NCBI RefSeq assembly: GCF_001311135.1
Contig: NZ_BBAG01000002.1
Location: 62,001 to 126,000 of the forward strand
DNA: 64,000 nt
Source of the DNA: Secundilactobacillus paracollinoides DSM 15502 = JCM 11969
GTDB lineage: Bacteria > Bacillota > Bacilli > Lactobacillales > Lactobacillaceae
Direction of reading: 5' to 3'
This document shows, piece after piece, positions 9,316 to 17,706 of this stretch. Position numbers and translations under genes: made by a program. Every line of letters begins with the position of its first letter. Position 1 is the first letter of the stretch. The notes under the pieces were generated by a model. The model did no database searches, was not told the DNA's origin, and saw only the letters and a program-made list of their open reading frames with translations.

Positions 9316-10074
9316 CTATTGTGCCGTATACCCACCATCCACAACAAACTCTGAACCTGTTGCGAACTTGGATTCATCTGAGGCTAAGTAGACACAGATG
9401 TAGGCGATGTCGTCTGGTTCACCAATGTGACCCATTGGTGTCTTTGTCCGGGCTGACATGGCTTCTTCGGCACCTGGCAGATCTTCTACCAACGGCGTCT
9501 TGATGTAGCCTGGGTGCACGGTGTTAACTCGAACATCGTAGTCTTTCAGCGCACAGTCAACGGCTGCTGACTTCGACATGATCCGCACGCCACCCTTTGA
9601 CGCGTTGTAGGCACCCAAGTTAGGGGCACCGATAAAGCCTTCAATTGAGGACATGTTGATGATCGAAGCGCCAAGGTGCTTGTTCTTCATCCGTTGAATC
9701 CCTAAACGAGTCCCAAAGAACACGGCGTCCAAGTTGATAGCTAATTGTTTGTGCCATTCTTCTGTGGTCGTGTTTTCGATACTCTTGTTGATGGCGATCC
9801 CGGCGTTGTTCACCAACGTGGTAACAGGCCCAAAGGCTTTTTCAGTCTCGTCAAACAACTTGACCCAGCCTTCTTCATCCGTAGCATCGTGCTTGATGAA
9901 ACGAATGACATCTTCGCCGCCAATGCTCTTAGCAGCCTTTTCACCAACATCAGCGTGACGCCCTGTGATAACGACCTTAGCGCCTTCGTCGACAAAGCGT
10001 TGGGCAACGCCTAAGCCAATTCCCAAAGTCCCGCCAGTAACAATTGCAACTTTACCCTTTAAACGATCAGTCAT
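9316..10074 (-). CDS. R-specific NADP-type short-chain alcohol dehydrogenase
   Basis: A 252-residue classical short-chain dehydrogenase closely matching the well-studied R-ADH of L. brevis and L. kefiri. It has the cofactor motif TGGTLGIG, 'VVITGRHADVGEKAA', 'NNAG', catalytic Ser in 'INMSSIEGF', the YxxxK pair in 'GAYNASKGG' and the C-terminal 'FVVDGGYTAQ', whose terminal residue region binds the structural magnesium in that family. It reduces prochiral ketones to (R)-alcohols with NADPH; the Arg in 'TGRHADVG' agrees with NADPH preference. GGAGGGATTCAC precedes the ATG. A TATACT box stands about 50 bases upstream. The gene is intact. Confidence 0.92.
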   Translation of the reverse strand: MTDRLKGKVAIVTGGTLGIGLGVAQRFVDEGAKVVITGRHADVGEKAAKSIGGEDVIRFIKHDATDEEGWVKLFDETEKAFGPVTTLVNNAGIAINKSIENTTTEEWHKQLAINLDAVFFGTRLGIQRMKNKHLGASIINMSSIEGFIGAPNLGAYNASKGGVRIMSKSAAVDCALKDYDVRVNTVHPGYIKTPLVEDLPGAEEAMSARTKTPMGHIGEPDDIAYICVYLASDESKFATGSEFVVDGGYTAQ

Positions 10075-10460
10075 GTGAATCCCTCCGAGTTAATTTTTAA
10101 GTTTTGTTTTGAATAAAGTTAGTATAGCATATAATTTGCTTACTAGTTCACAATTTACTAAAAAGTCATACTATTTTCACAAATAGGTCACAACTTGGTA
10201 ACTGTAATCCATACTTACAGACTATTATAGAAAGCGGTTTAGCGTCCGTTATACCAAAGATTAAGATTTTTTAAATAAATATAGTCGCCCCTTACCCAAA
10301 CAATCTTACAACTTTAGTCTATTAATGAAAAATTCACAAAAGACATCATTTTCATTATTTCTTGTTGCCATTATTGTCACCCAATCACAACTTAATAAGC
10401 CATCGCGTGTCCTTTTTTGAGCAAAGGTTTTATAATCGATCTAAAAGGAAGTGTTTTCGT
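10075..10460. other. AT-rich divergent intergenic region
   Basis: Holds the promoters of the alcohol dehydrogenase (-) and of the glutathione-transferase-like gene (+; TATAAT near 10430). No reading frame with a ribosome site and no strong hairpin was seen. Confidence 0.6.
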
Positions 10461-11380
10461 ATGGCAAACGAATCAAATGAAGGTGCCGCATGTTCTTGGC
10501 AACCAAAAAAGAAACCATCTGCAACGTTAGACCAACGTTTTTCAACTGGGGACCTGCCCGTTGAACCCAATCGCTACTCACTGATCTGGGCGTACTTCTG
10601 CCCGTGGGCAAACCCCGTCAAAATGGAAATTGACCTCTTAGGGCTTGATAAGGTCATTGCCAGCAGTCCCATTTATTCCCTGCGTCATACCGGAATCGAT
10701 GACGACTGGTTCTTTGGACCAGACGAAAATGATGACGATCCGATTTTAGAGATCAGCCGTGTCTCGACTGCTTACAAGAAGGCTGACCCATCATTTGATA
10801 GTCGCCCAACCATTCCAGCTTTGGTTGATGTTCAAACTGGTGCAGTTGTCACCAGTCAATCAGCTACATTACTCGAGGAACTGGGCACTGAATGGCGTGA
10901 CTACACGGCTCCTGGTGCGCCAGACCTGTTCCCAGATGCCGACCACGACGAGCTCGTTGCCTTAAGCAAACGCATCGCTGACCTATCAAAAATCATTAAC
11001 GGGGCCTCAACAGCTATTTCACAAGAGGGCTTCAACCGCCTCTCCGACCGGTTCTTTGACGAACTGGAGGATTTCAACCAGCGTTTGGCCAACCAGGCCT
11101 ACCTCTTCGGCGATCACATGACCACCGCTGACCTGATGTTGTTTGCCCGCTTACTACGATTTGACCTCGTTTGGTACTACACCGCAAAATTAAACAAACA
11201 CCGGCTTCAGGATTACCCTAACCTCTGGCGCTATGCAAGGTGATGTACAGCAATCCAATCATTAAGGCCGATACTGATTTCGATAAGATCAAACAACATT
11301 TCTATCAAACCACACAGAAGGTCACGAGTTTCGACCAGGTTATTCCAGCTGGTCCAGACATGAGCGAGTGGGAAAATTAA
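10461..11380 (+). pseudogene. Glutathionyl-hydroquinone reductase / YqjG-type glutathione transferase, frame-disrupted at the end
   Basis: ATG 10461 is preceded by AAGGAAG. The protein begins MANESNEGAACSW and has the Xi-class hallmark 'YSLIWAYFCPWANPVKME', where the CPW Cys is the catalytic residue that reduces glutathionyl-hydroquinones. 'TIPALVDVQTGAVVTSQSA' corresponds to the glutathione-binding cis-Pro/ES region and the all-helical domain follows. One A is missing near 11238 (YA-K-VMYSNPIIKADTDF), so the reading frame stops at 11243; the family C-terminus continues in another frame to 11380 (...MSEWEN). Repaired length is about 306 residues. Most lactobacilli make no glutathione, so the thiol partner is an open question. 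Confidence 0.8.
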
Positions 11381-11399
11381 TCTTCATTGCGAGCAACTC

Positions 11400-11447
11400 A
11401 AATAACGTCCTTATGAATTCTGACTGAATTTATAAGGACGTTATTTT
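11400..11447. terminator. Bidirectional terminator
   Basis: AAATAACGTCCTTAT (11400-11414) and ATAAGGACGTTATTT (11432-11446), placed between two convergent genes. Confidence 0.8.
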
Positions 11448-11457
11448 AATGGACGAT

Positions 11458-12414
11458 TTAAGGTAGTACGACAACCTTACCAAAACTGTCGCTTGAATCA
11501 AGAAAAGCTTGCGCATCCGCCGTATGAGCCAGATCAAACGTTTTAGTGGGCGTTACATCAATATGGTGCTGTTCGATGACCTGCAGCATATCATTGAATG
11601 TTTGCTCAGTGACATCACTGGAACTAAACGACGTCAGGTAGGTCCCTGCTGTCACAAACCCCATCGGATCAAAGTCCTTGCTGGACCAAACACCACCAAG
11701 AGACCCTGTGACACACAAAATGCCATTTTTGGCCACCAGCGTCAAAGAATCTTGCAACGTCAATGATCCAACGAGTTCTAACACCTTATCAAATTGACGG
11801 GAACCAGCCTGAACGTGACCCGCTTGTTCCAGAATAATATCATCAAACCCATTAGCCAGCATCTCAGTCTTTTTCTCAGGCCTTCATGTCGTGCCAATGA
11901 CGGTTATCCTTGTGCGCATAGCCTTGGCCAATTTCATAGCAGCTAAGCCAACGCCGCTGGTGCCGCCACGAATCAGTAAGGAATCATTATCCGCAAGTTT
12001 AAGATTCAGCAACGAGCCGTAAGCCGTCCAATAAGTTTCGGGAATCGCGGCGAATTCAGCCCAAGATAACTGGGTCTCGACAGCAAAAATCTGTTCATTA
12101 GGAATCAACATATATTCAGCGTAACTGCCATCAAAGTTTCGTCCCATTTCACCCATGATCGTGGCAACCTTTTGCCCAATCGGCAACCGGGCTTCATCCG
12201 TCGTTTCAGCAATGACGCCAACGCCTTCGATGCCAAGGATCCGTGGCAATTTCACTGTAGGTGACCACCCGTTTCGGGTAAAAATCTCAGAACGATTAAT
12301 GCCAAACCCTTTCACTTGGATGAGCGACCAGCCGGGCTTGACCTTTGGTGTTGGAACGTCTGTCATTTTCAAGACTGACGGGCCACCAGGTTCACGTAGC
12401 ACAATTGCTTTCAC
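11458..12414 (-). pseudogene. Zinc-independent quinone oxidoreductase (MDR family) with an in-frame stop
   Basis: GTG 12414 follows AGGAGGTCTAATA. The N-terminal GroES-like domain ('MKAIVLREPGGPSVLKM', 'GFGINRSEIFTRNGW') and the Rossmann domain ('LLIRGGTSGVGLAAMKLAKA') are typical of NADPH:quinone reductases of the medium-chain superfamily, about 318 residues. The codon at 11886-11884 is TGA in 'IGTT-*-RPEKKTEML', where relatives have Arg (CGA). The frame then stays open and in phase to 11458. It therefore looks like a C-to-T change rather than a frameshift. The gene follows an NAD(P)-binding protein by 12 bases and probably shares its transcript. Confidence 0.82.
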
Positions 12415-12426
12415 TATTAGACCTCC

Positions 12427-13062
12427 TTAGTCGTCAACAACCGTAAATCGTTGCCGTAAATGCTTCGGTTGCTCAATTTCATCAAGCAACGCACTGGCAA
12501 GATTTCCCGTAGAGACTTCCGACTTGCCAGCCTTGTTCAACAGGATCTCGTCCTTGGCGATCCGGTAAGTCGTTTTAGGGCCGGGGGTGAATGTTGCCTG
12601 CGGTGAGATTGCTGTCCAGTTCACATTATCGATCCACTGCAAATAGTTGTATTCATGAACTTGTTGGACAGGCGTTTGAATCCACGGCTGACCAGCGTTG
12701 TCTTTCAAAATCGTATCCAACATCATGGTGCCGTCTGCTTGTTTTAAAGAACTGGCACCCAGAATGAAGAACAAGTTGGTCGTGTCGTCATTGCGGAACG
12801 CACTGATCAACCGACTCGCAAGGTCCAAATGCTGATAGGCCTGTGGTGAAGCGAAAGCATCGACGACTTCATCAAACTCTGAGAGATCATCATGCGTCAG
12901 TGTTAATGCATCCTGTTTAATGATGGTCACTTGATTGCCAAACAGGGATGCCGCTTTGTCTTTACTGCGAACAATGGCCGTGACCTCATGGCCGCGACTA
13001 ATGGCTTCCTTAACGATCTCCTGACCCGTTCGGCCGGTTGCGCCAATAACCCCAATTTTCAT
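12427..13062 (-). CDS. NAD(P)-binding oxidoreductase (NmrA/BVR-B-like)
   Basis: A 211-residue atypical short-chain dehydrogenase. The nucleotide motif is 'IGVIGATGRTGQEIVKEAIS' at the very start, followed by 'GHEVTAIVRSKDKA'. The Ser/Tyr catalytic pair of classical enzymes is not evident. Relatives (YwnB, BVR-B type) are annotated as flavin or quinone reductases or redox-sensing proteins. ATG 13062 is preferred to GTG 13071 because GAGG lies eight bases upstream of it. It is the first gene of a two-gene unit with the quinone oxidoreductase. Confidence 0.75.
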   Translation of the reverse strand: MKIGVIGATGRTGQEIVKEAISRGHEVTAIVRSKDKAASLFGNQVTIIKQDALTLTHDDLSEFDEVVDAFASPQAYQHLDLASRLISAFRNDDTTNLFFILGASSLKQADGTMMLDTILKDNAGQPWIQTPVQQVHEYNYLQWIDNVNWTAISPQATFTPGPKTTYRIAKDEILLNKAGKSEVSTGNLASALLDEIEQPKHLRQRFTVVDD

Positions 13063-13167
13063 GTGATGCACCTCTTCATTAAGTTGTGTTTAAAACTGTA
13101 TCAAGCTTAACATGTTTTGTCGCTGGCACCCTTGAAAAACGCTCCAGAATTCGAAATAATTGTTCGC

Positions 13168-13225
13168 AAATAAGCACATTAGGTCATCTGATACAACATG
13201 GTATCCGACCTAATGTGCTTATTTT
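13168..13225 (-). terminator. Terminator of the mntH-usp operon
   Basis: A long stem AAATAAGCACATTAGGTC / GACCTAATGTGCTTATTTT (13168-13185, 13207-13225) directly after the stop of the second universal stress gene. Confidence 0.75.
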
Positions 13226-13232
13226 ACTGTTC

Positions 13233-13675
13233 CTATCTGATGACTTGCACTGAAATCGGTGCGTACTTAACCATATAGCAGCCTGAGAGCCAAATCGTTT
13301 TCGAATGCCCTTCTTTGCTAACGACCCGACCACTAGAAGGTCCGGTTTAACAGCCAGAATCACATCCCTAACGATGGTTTCACCTGGATCACCATCCGCA
13401 ACAACGACGCTCACATCGGGAATGCCGAATCGCAATGCCAAATTGCGGTAGCCTTCAACATGTTGAACGAGTGCGTCACGCTGACCATGCACAAAATCTT
13501 TACTGAGCGCCTGGTAAACGTTCATCTCATCCGACTCAAGAATCGAGGTAATCGTTAATGTTGACCCATCGCTCTTAGCTCGGTTCATGGCATACCGAAA
13601 CGCTAATTGGGCATCCGGCGAATCGTCTACCCCAACTAAAATGTGTCTAAACTTTCTTGGTTTTGTTTCTGTCAT
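13233..13675 (-). pseudogene. Universal stress protein (UspA family), frame-disrupted near the end
   Basis: Starts MTETKPRKFRHILVGVDDS and runs through the UspA fold to the nucleotide-binding 'LLVVGSLAKKGIRKRFGSQAA'. One base is missing near 13279 in the following Ala-Tyr-Met stretch; the correct frame gives '..YMVKYAPISVQVIR' and stops at 13233, which equals the end of the neighbouring paralogue. Repaired length is about 147 residues. The two paralogues are about half identical and lie in tandem behind mntH, pointing to a shared response. Confidence 0.82.
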
Positions 13676-13734
13676 TTATCTTGACCAGCTCTCTTTGTTA
13701 CGAACACCCCTAATCAGCAAATTCAGGATGTTTT

Positions 13735-14169
13735 TTACCGAATAACGAGTACCGAGATTGGCGCGTACTTAGCCATATAGGCAGCTTGGCTCCCAAACCG
13801 GCGCTTGATCCCTTTTTTTGCGATCGACCCAATAATCAGTACGTCTGGCTTAACGTGAGGAATAATATTCTTCACGATGGTTTCGCCCGCGTCCCCTTCA
13901 TCAACAATAAGGTCGACGTCTTTAACACCCGCATCCTGAGCTTGGCGTTGATAATCTAAAAGATGTTCCTCCAGTTCACTACGTTCGCCATGAATGTAAT
14001 CCTTATCCAGTGCCTGATAGACGCTCATATCGTCATTTTCCAATACTGACGCAATCGTTAACTTCGCGTTGAGATCCAAAGCGTAGTGAATCGCATAGTC
14101 AAATGCTAATAATGCATCCTCAGAATCATCTACCCCAACTAAAATACTTGTAAAATCGGTCTTAGCCAT
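13735..14169 (-). CDS. Universal stress protein (UspA family)
   Basis: An intact 144-residue UspA-type protein: 'SILVGVDDSEDALLAFDYAI' at the N-terminus, 'DLIVDEGDAGETIVKNIIP' and the ATP-binding G-2x-G-9x-G-S/T-like segment 'LIIGSIAKKGIKRRFGSQAA'. Such proteins act in the cytoplasm as nucleotide-binding stress modulators. It starts 12 bases after mntH, preceded by AGGAGG, so it is translated from the mntH message. Linkage of Usp to a manganese transporter suggests a role in oxidative or acid stress, an inference from context only. Confidence 0.88.
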   Translation of the reverse strand: MAKTDFTSILVGVDDSEDALLAFDYAIHYALDLNAKLTIASVLENDDMSVYQALDKDYIHGERSELEEHLLDYQRQAQDAGVKDVDLIVDEGDAGETIVKNIIPHVKPDVLIIGSIAKKGIKRRFGSQAAYMAKYAPISVLVIR

Positions 14170-14181
14170 CGCAAGTACCTC

Positions 14182-15762
14182 CTAATTTTCGGCGTTCAAC
14201 GCCCCATGTTTAGCAACTTCTGCCGCCAACCGTTTGTTACCCTTGTACAGATCATAAATCGTCCAAGCAAGTAACGCTAACACACCAACGATCAGAACGT
14301 AGGCAATCATGTGCGCCGTTTGGGTCTGTGCAGCCGTAATGTTTTCACCGTAAAACCCGGCAATGGAATCTGGTAACCCCTTTAAGTTCAGGAAAGTCAG
14401 TGCAATCACTGAGAACCAGCCGCAGATTTTGACCCACATGTGGTTTTTGAATCGTTCGCCCATTTCAAGCTTACTGTTGGTCATCATCAACAATGGGACC
14501 ATTGAGAATGGCAGGGCAAACGCCAAGAATACTTGGGAATTATTCATTAAATTATTAAGTGCTTCGTGTTGTTGAATCGGCGTTTCACAACCCGTCAAAG
14601 CCACACAGAACATGACTGGAATCACTGAAATGACACGGGTGATCAATCGACGTAGCCATAGCGGCATCCGCATGTGGACAAATCCTTCCATGATGACTTG
14701 ACCGGTCAACGTTCCAGTAATGGTTGAGTTTTGACCTGAAGCCAGTAAGGCAACCGCAAACAAAATGGAGAGGATCCCCGACTTAGCAACCCCGATCAGC
14801 ACACCATTACTCAGCATTGACGTATCTGAAAGTGCTTGGAACAACCCGAAGAAGGAAGGATCTTTGACGGCACCGCTCTTGAAAACAGCGACCCCCATGA
14901 TGAGTAACAAAGAGTTAACAACGAATGCCAGCGACAACTGAATGTTTGAATCCCAAGTTGAGAACCGCACTGTCCGCGCAACGTCCGCTTCGTCGTTATG
15001 ATCCATCTTCCGCGTTTGAGAAATAGCGGAATGCAGGTAAAGGTTATGCGGCATAACTGTCGCCCCGATGATGCCCAAAGCCCCAGTCAGCGGCGTATCG
15101 CCGTTAACGTGAATTGAGCCGGAGAATGTGTTGCCGTTTGGTACCAGGCCAGCGATAACACCACCCCAGTTAGGGTCTGATAACGCAACCTGATAAGCAA
15201 ACACCAGTAAAATAACTAAAATCAAGCAAACAACGATGGCTTCAATTTTTCGAAACCCGATCTTCGTTAATAATAGCAAGACCAAAACATCAAGAACCGT
15301 AATTAAAACTGAAATGACTAATGGAATATGGAACAACAGGTACAGTGCAATGGCTACCCCAATCACTTCGGCGATATCCGTCGCCATAATAGCTAATTCT
15401 GTGAGGATCCATAACACGATCCCCAACGCTTTACTGGTCCGTGCTCGAATGGCCTGAGCAAGGTCCATCTGACTCACGATGCCAAGTTTAGCCGCCATGT
15501 ATTGCAACAGCATCGCGATCAAACTTGACATTAAGATAACAGACATTAATAAATACTGGAAATTTTGACCGCCGGTGATGGAAGTTGACCAGTTCCCTGG
15601 ATCCATGTACCCCACTGCAACAAGTGCGCCCGGCCCGGAGTACATGAATAATGCCTTCCAAAATCCGATATTCTTTGGAACTTCAACAGTACCATTGATC
15701 TCTTCCAACGATTTTCCGTTGGCGTATTCGATCAAACGGTGCTTTCTTGGTTGATCTGCCAA
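14182..15762 (-). CDS. mntH: NRAMP-family Mn2+/H+ symporter MntH
   Basis: An integral membrane transporter with 11-12 helices. The metal-site motif '[12 protein letters not shown]' in helix 1 and '[20 protein letters not shown]' in helix 6 are intact, as is the conserved '[16 protein letters not shown]'. It imports Mn2+, which lactobacilli need for superoxide protection. The longest frame starts at 15798, but that ATG overlaps a well-formed -10 box, so the start is more likely TTG 15762 ([16 protein letters not shown]), giving 526 residues. A palindrome covers the promoter. Two universal stress genes follow in the same operon. Confidence 0.9.
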   Translation of the reverse strand: MADQPRKHRLIEYANGKSLEEINGTVEVPKNIGFWKALFMYSGPGALVAVGYMDPGNWSTSITGGQNFQYLLMSVILMSSLIAMLLQYMAAKLGIVSQMDLAQAIRARTSKALGIVLWILTELAIMATDIAEVIGVAIALYLLFHIPLVISVLITVLDVLVLLLLTKIGFRKIEAIVVCLILVILLVFAYQVALSDPNWGGVIAGLVPNGNTFSGSIHVNGDTPLTGALGIIGATVMPHNLYLHSAISQTRKMDHNDEADVARTVRFSTWDSNIQLSLAFVVNSLLLIMGVAVFKSGAVKDPSFFGLFQALSDTSMLSNGVLIGVAKSGILSILFAVALLASGQNSTITGTLTGQVIMEGFVHMRMPLWLRRLITRVISVIPVMFCVALTGCETPIQQHEALNNLMNNSQVFLAFALPFSMVPLLMMTNSKLEMGERFKNHMWVKICGWFSVIALTFLNLKGLPDSIAGFYGENITAAQTQTAHMIAYVLIVGVLALLAWTIYDLYKGNKRLAAEVAKHGALNAEN

Positions 15763-15781
15763 ATTTAAAACCACTTTTCTA

Positions 15782-15824
15782 TTTGTGACCACAAACATTG
15801 TACAATAAAGTTTATGTCATTCAA
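15782..15824 (-). promoter_or_regulatory. mntH promoter with overlapping palindromic operator
   Basis: On the - strand TTGAAT (15824-15819), 16 bases, TACAAT (15802-15797). Immediately downstream stands TTTGTGGTCACAAA (15795-15782), two six-base arms around GT, where a repressor would block the start of transcription. An MntR-like metalloregulator is the natural candidate by context. Confidence 0.55.
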
Positions 15825-16152
15825 ATAGAATTTTAGGTAATACTTAATAAATTATCATACATGTGAAATATAGTTAGCGTTTTCTTTACTTACTTAATCA
15901 GTTTTATAAAAATTTTAAACTTAATAGATATTTTTTTATTATCCCTAACATTTATCAGCTGAATTTCCAATATTAAACAAAAGTCTATTATATTAGGCTG
16001 GTTTACGATTACAAAATCCGCATATTGTCGTTATTTACTATGACATAATAATTTACAAAATTATTTAATTGACTTTTGTTTTTGGTTATCCTAACATATA
16101 ACCGAACTTAAGAGTTCAAAGCAGCAACTTTCAAAACTACTTTCTATGGGCT
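15825..16152. other. AT-rich intergenic region upstream of mntH
   Basis: More than 300 bases of very AT-rich DNA with no credible reading frame. It may hold further promoter elements; nothing specific was seen. Confidence 0.5.
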
Positions 16153-16187
16153 AAAGCGTCGACCACAGTTGGTTTCGACGCTTTTTA
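16153..16187 (+). terminator. Terminator-like hairpin without an upstream gene
   Basis: AAAGCGTCGA / TCGACGCTTT stem and T5 tail on the + strand. A second weaker hairpin with T6 lies at 16225-16258. No + strand gene precedes either, so they may mark a lost gene or guard the region. Confidence 0.55.
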
Positions 16188-16261
16188 GATGGCCCTCTCA
16201 TCGCGAATGAATGAGTGTCTCACTCCCCAAGGGGTTCCTGGAAAGGGACCTCTTTTTTCGT

Positions 16262-16400
16262 AGAGTGTTAAAAAAGGCGGTCTTGCTCCCAGAGTATAGC
16301 GCACCCTAGTCGAGAATCCCGAACTTGGATTCTTGACTAGGGTGCGCTATACGGCCGGGAGCGGCCTTTTTTAACACGTTTCGGCCCGGTTGCCTAGAAA
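16262..16400. repeat. Palindromic element A, copy 4
   Basis: Begins TAGAGTGTTAAAAAAGGC. The inner arms TATAGCGCACCCTAGTCGAG.. / ..TTGACTAGGGTGCGCTATA flank the centre CCCGAACTTGG; the element closes with AACACGTTTCGGC. Not attached to a gene end. Confidence 0.8.
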
Positions 16401-16416
16401 GACACCAACCTCCTGC

Positions 16417-16473
16417 TAAAAATAGCCTCCAATCCACTGGCAATTCGCCGGTGAATTGGAGGCTATTTTAGCT
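16417..16473. terminator. Strong bidirectional hairpin
   Basis: AAAAATAGCCTCCAATCCAC.. pairs with ..GAATTGGAGGCTATTTTA around 16440. Flanking genes are not close, so its client is unclear. Confidence 0.6.
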
Positions 16474-16555
16474 ATAGAATTATTTTTAAAGTTGCTTTAT
16501 CTGGTTGTCGGTATTGTTTTGGCTTTGGTGCGCCTTTGTCACATTGACATAACAC

Positions 16556-16798
16556 CACAAGCTCCGCAAGGCAAGGGGCGGCCATGTAACGGACTCTGGT
16601 AAAAAATCCAGGCCCGGGCTGACCGGTTCTTTTCAAGTGAGTGCTAACTGCTTCGGCGCTCCCTTTTCACATTGACTAAACGAGTTCCGCAAGGCAGGAG
16701 GCTCCTGTGTAAGCAACTCTGGTCAAAAAAGTCAGGCCCGGACTTTTCTGACCAGAGTTACTTACACTCCGCCTCCTAAGCGCCTTGCTCCACTCTCT
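16556..16798. repeat. Palindromic element A, copies 5a (half) and 5b (complete)
   Basis: 5a has lost its right half after CAGGCCCGGG. 5b carries inner arms GTAAGCAACTCTGGTCAAAA.. / ..CTGACCAGAGTTACTTAC around CAGGCCCGGAC and ends GCCTTGCTCCACTCT. The end of ppx runs into 5b. Confidence 0.8.
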
Positions 16799-17706
16799 CC
16801 CAAATGCTCAAACAACACCCCATCCCTCAACCCACTATTTGAAAACGTAATCCTATCCGAATCCAAATAGCGCATCATCAAGACTAGCGGGATCAGGCCG
16901 CCGACAATGATGTCCGCGCGGTCCTTACTCAATCCTGGAATCTGTTTTCGACCATCCAGATCACGGTCGACGATCTTTGAAAAGGTATTATCCACCACCT
17001 CACGGCTGAGTTGGTAGCCGTGGATATCCTCGTAATCTGAAAAACGATTATAGCGGCGGTCGATTTTTGCCAGCGTTCGGTTACATCCACCCAGCCCAAT
17101 AATCGGCAAATGCAAGCCATTCCGCAACCACCAGATACCTGATAGCAGGTTATTCACGTAGGTCATGACGTTAAACAGGTTGCTAGCAGGAATGACATCC
17201 GCCGGTAAATACCCCTGCGTCAGTGTCACACTACCAATGGGGATGCTGATAAGGTGCTGCACCTTGTTATTTTGCACCAAAATAATTTCCGTACTTGCCC
17301 CGCCAGTATCCAAAATAACAGCGTTCGGTAACGGCAAGGTCTCGCTGACGCCTAAATAATCATAGTAGGCTTCCGTTGTGCCCGGAATCACCTTCAGATC
17401 GATGCCCAATTCGGCAACCTGTTTTAAAAACTGTTTTTGATTGCTTGCCTGCCGGGTAGCCGCCGTTGCAATGGCTTTGACGCTCACGTTTTCTTCTCGA
17501 TCGTACACGGTCTTAAATTCTTTCAATGCCGCTAACGTTCGGTCAATGGCTTCCGGCTGCAGCACCCGTTCAACCCCCATGTTTTCAGACAGGCGAACGT
17601 ACGACTTCAACTGCGTCACGGGCGTTGTTTCCCCGTTATCATCAATTCTGGTTACACTCAGACGCGCCGAGTTTGACCCCAAATCAATTACCGCAAAATT
17701 TTCCAC
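16762..17706 (-). CDS. ppx: Exopolyphosphatase / GppA-family phosphatase
   Basis: A 314-residue member of the Ppx/GppA family of the actin-like ATPase fold: 'FAVIDLGSNSARLSVTRID' (phosphate loop), 'AIATAATRQASN', 'AVILDTGGASTEIILVQNNK' and 'IIGLGGCNRTLAKID'. It removes terminal phosphate from inorganic polyphosphate (or pppGpp in relatives). GTG 17706 overlaps the ppk stop by one base, so ppk and ppx form one polyphosphate-turnover operon. The last seven residues (RRLGGGV) and the TAA are encoded inside a palindromic repeat, so the natural end has probably been replaced. Confidence 0.9.
   Translation of the reverse strand: MENFAVIDLGSNSARLSVTRIDDNGETTPVTQLKSYVRLSENMGVERVLQPEAIDRTLAALKEFKTVYDREENVSVKAIATAATRQASNQKQFLKQVAELGIDLKVIPGTTEAYYDYLGVSETLPLPNAVILDTGGASTEIILVQNNKVQHLISIPIGSVTLTQGYLPADVIPASNLFNVMTYVNNLLSGIWWLRNGLHLPIIGLGGCNRTLAKIDRRYNRFSDYEDIHGYQLSREVVDNTFSKIVDRDLDGRKQIPGLSKDRADIIVGGLIPLVLMMRYLDSDRITFSNSGLRDGVLFEHLGESGARRLGGGV

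Noticed and set aside
9037-9391. Several overlapping frames on both strands
   Set aside because: They read through terminator and element A repeats and the alcohol dehydrogenase end; no ribosome sites.
11884-11886. TGA as a recoded (selenocysteine or Trp) codon
   Set aside because: The family has Arg at this site, other stops in the window are TAA as well as TGA, and no recoding element or selenium gene is visible.
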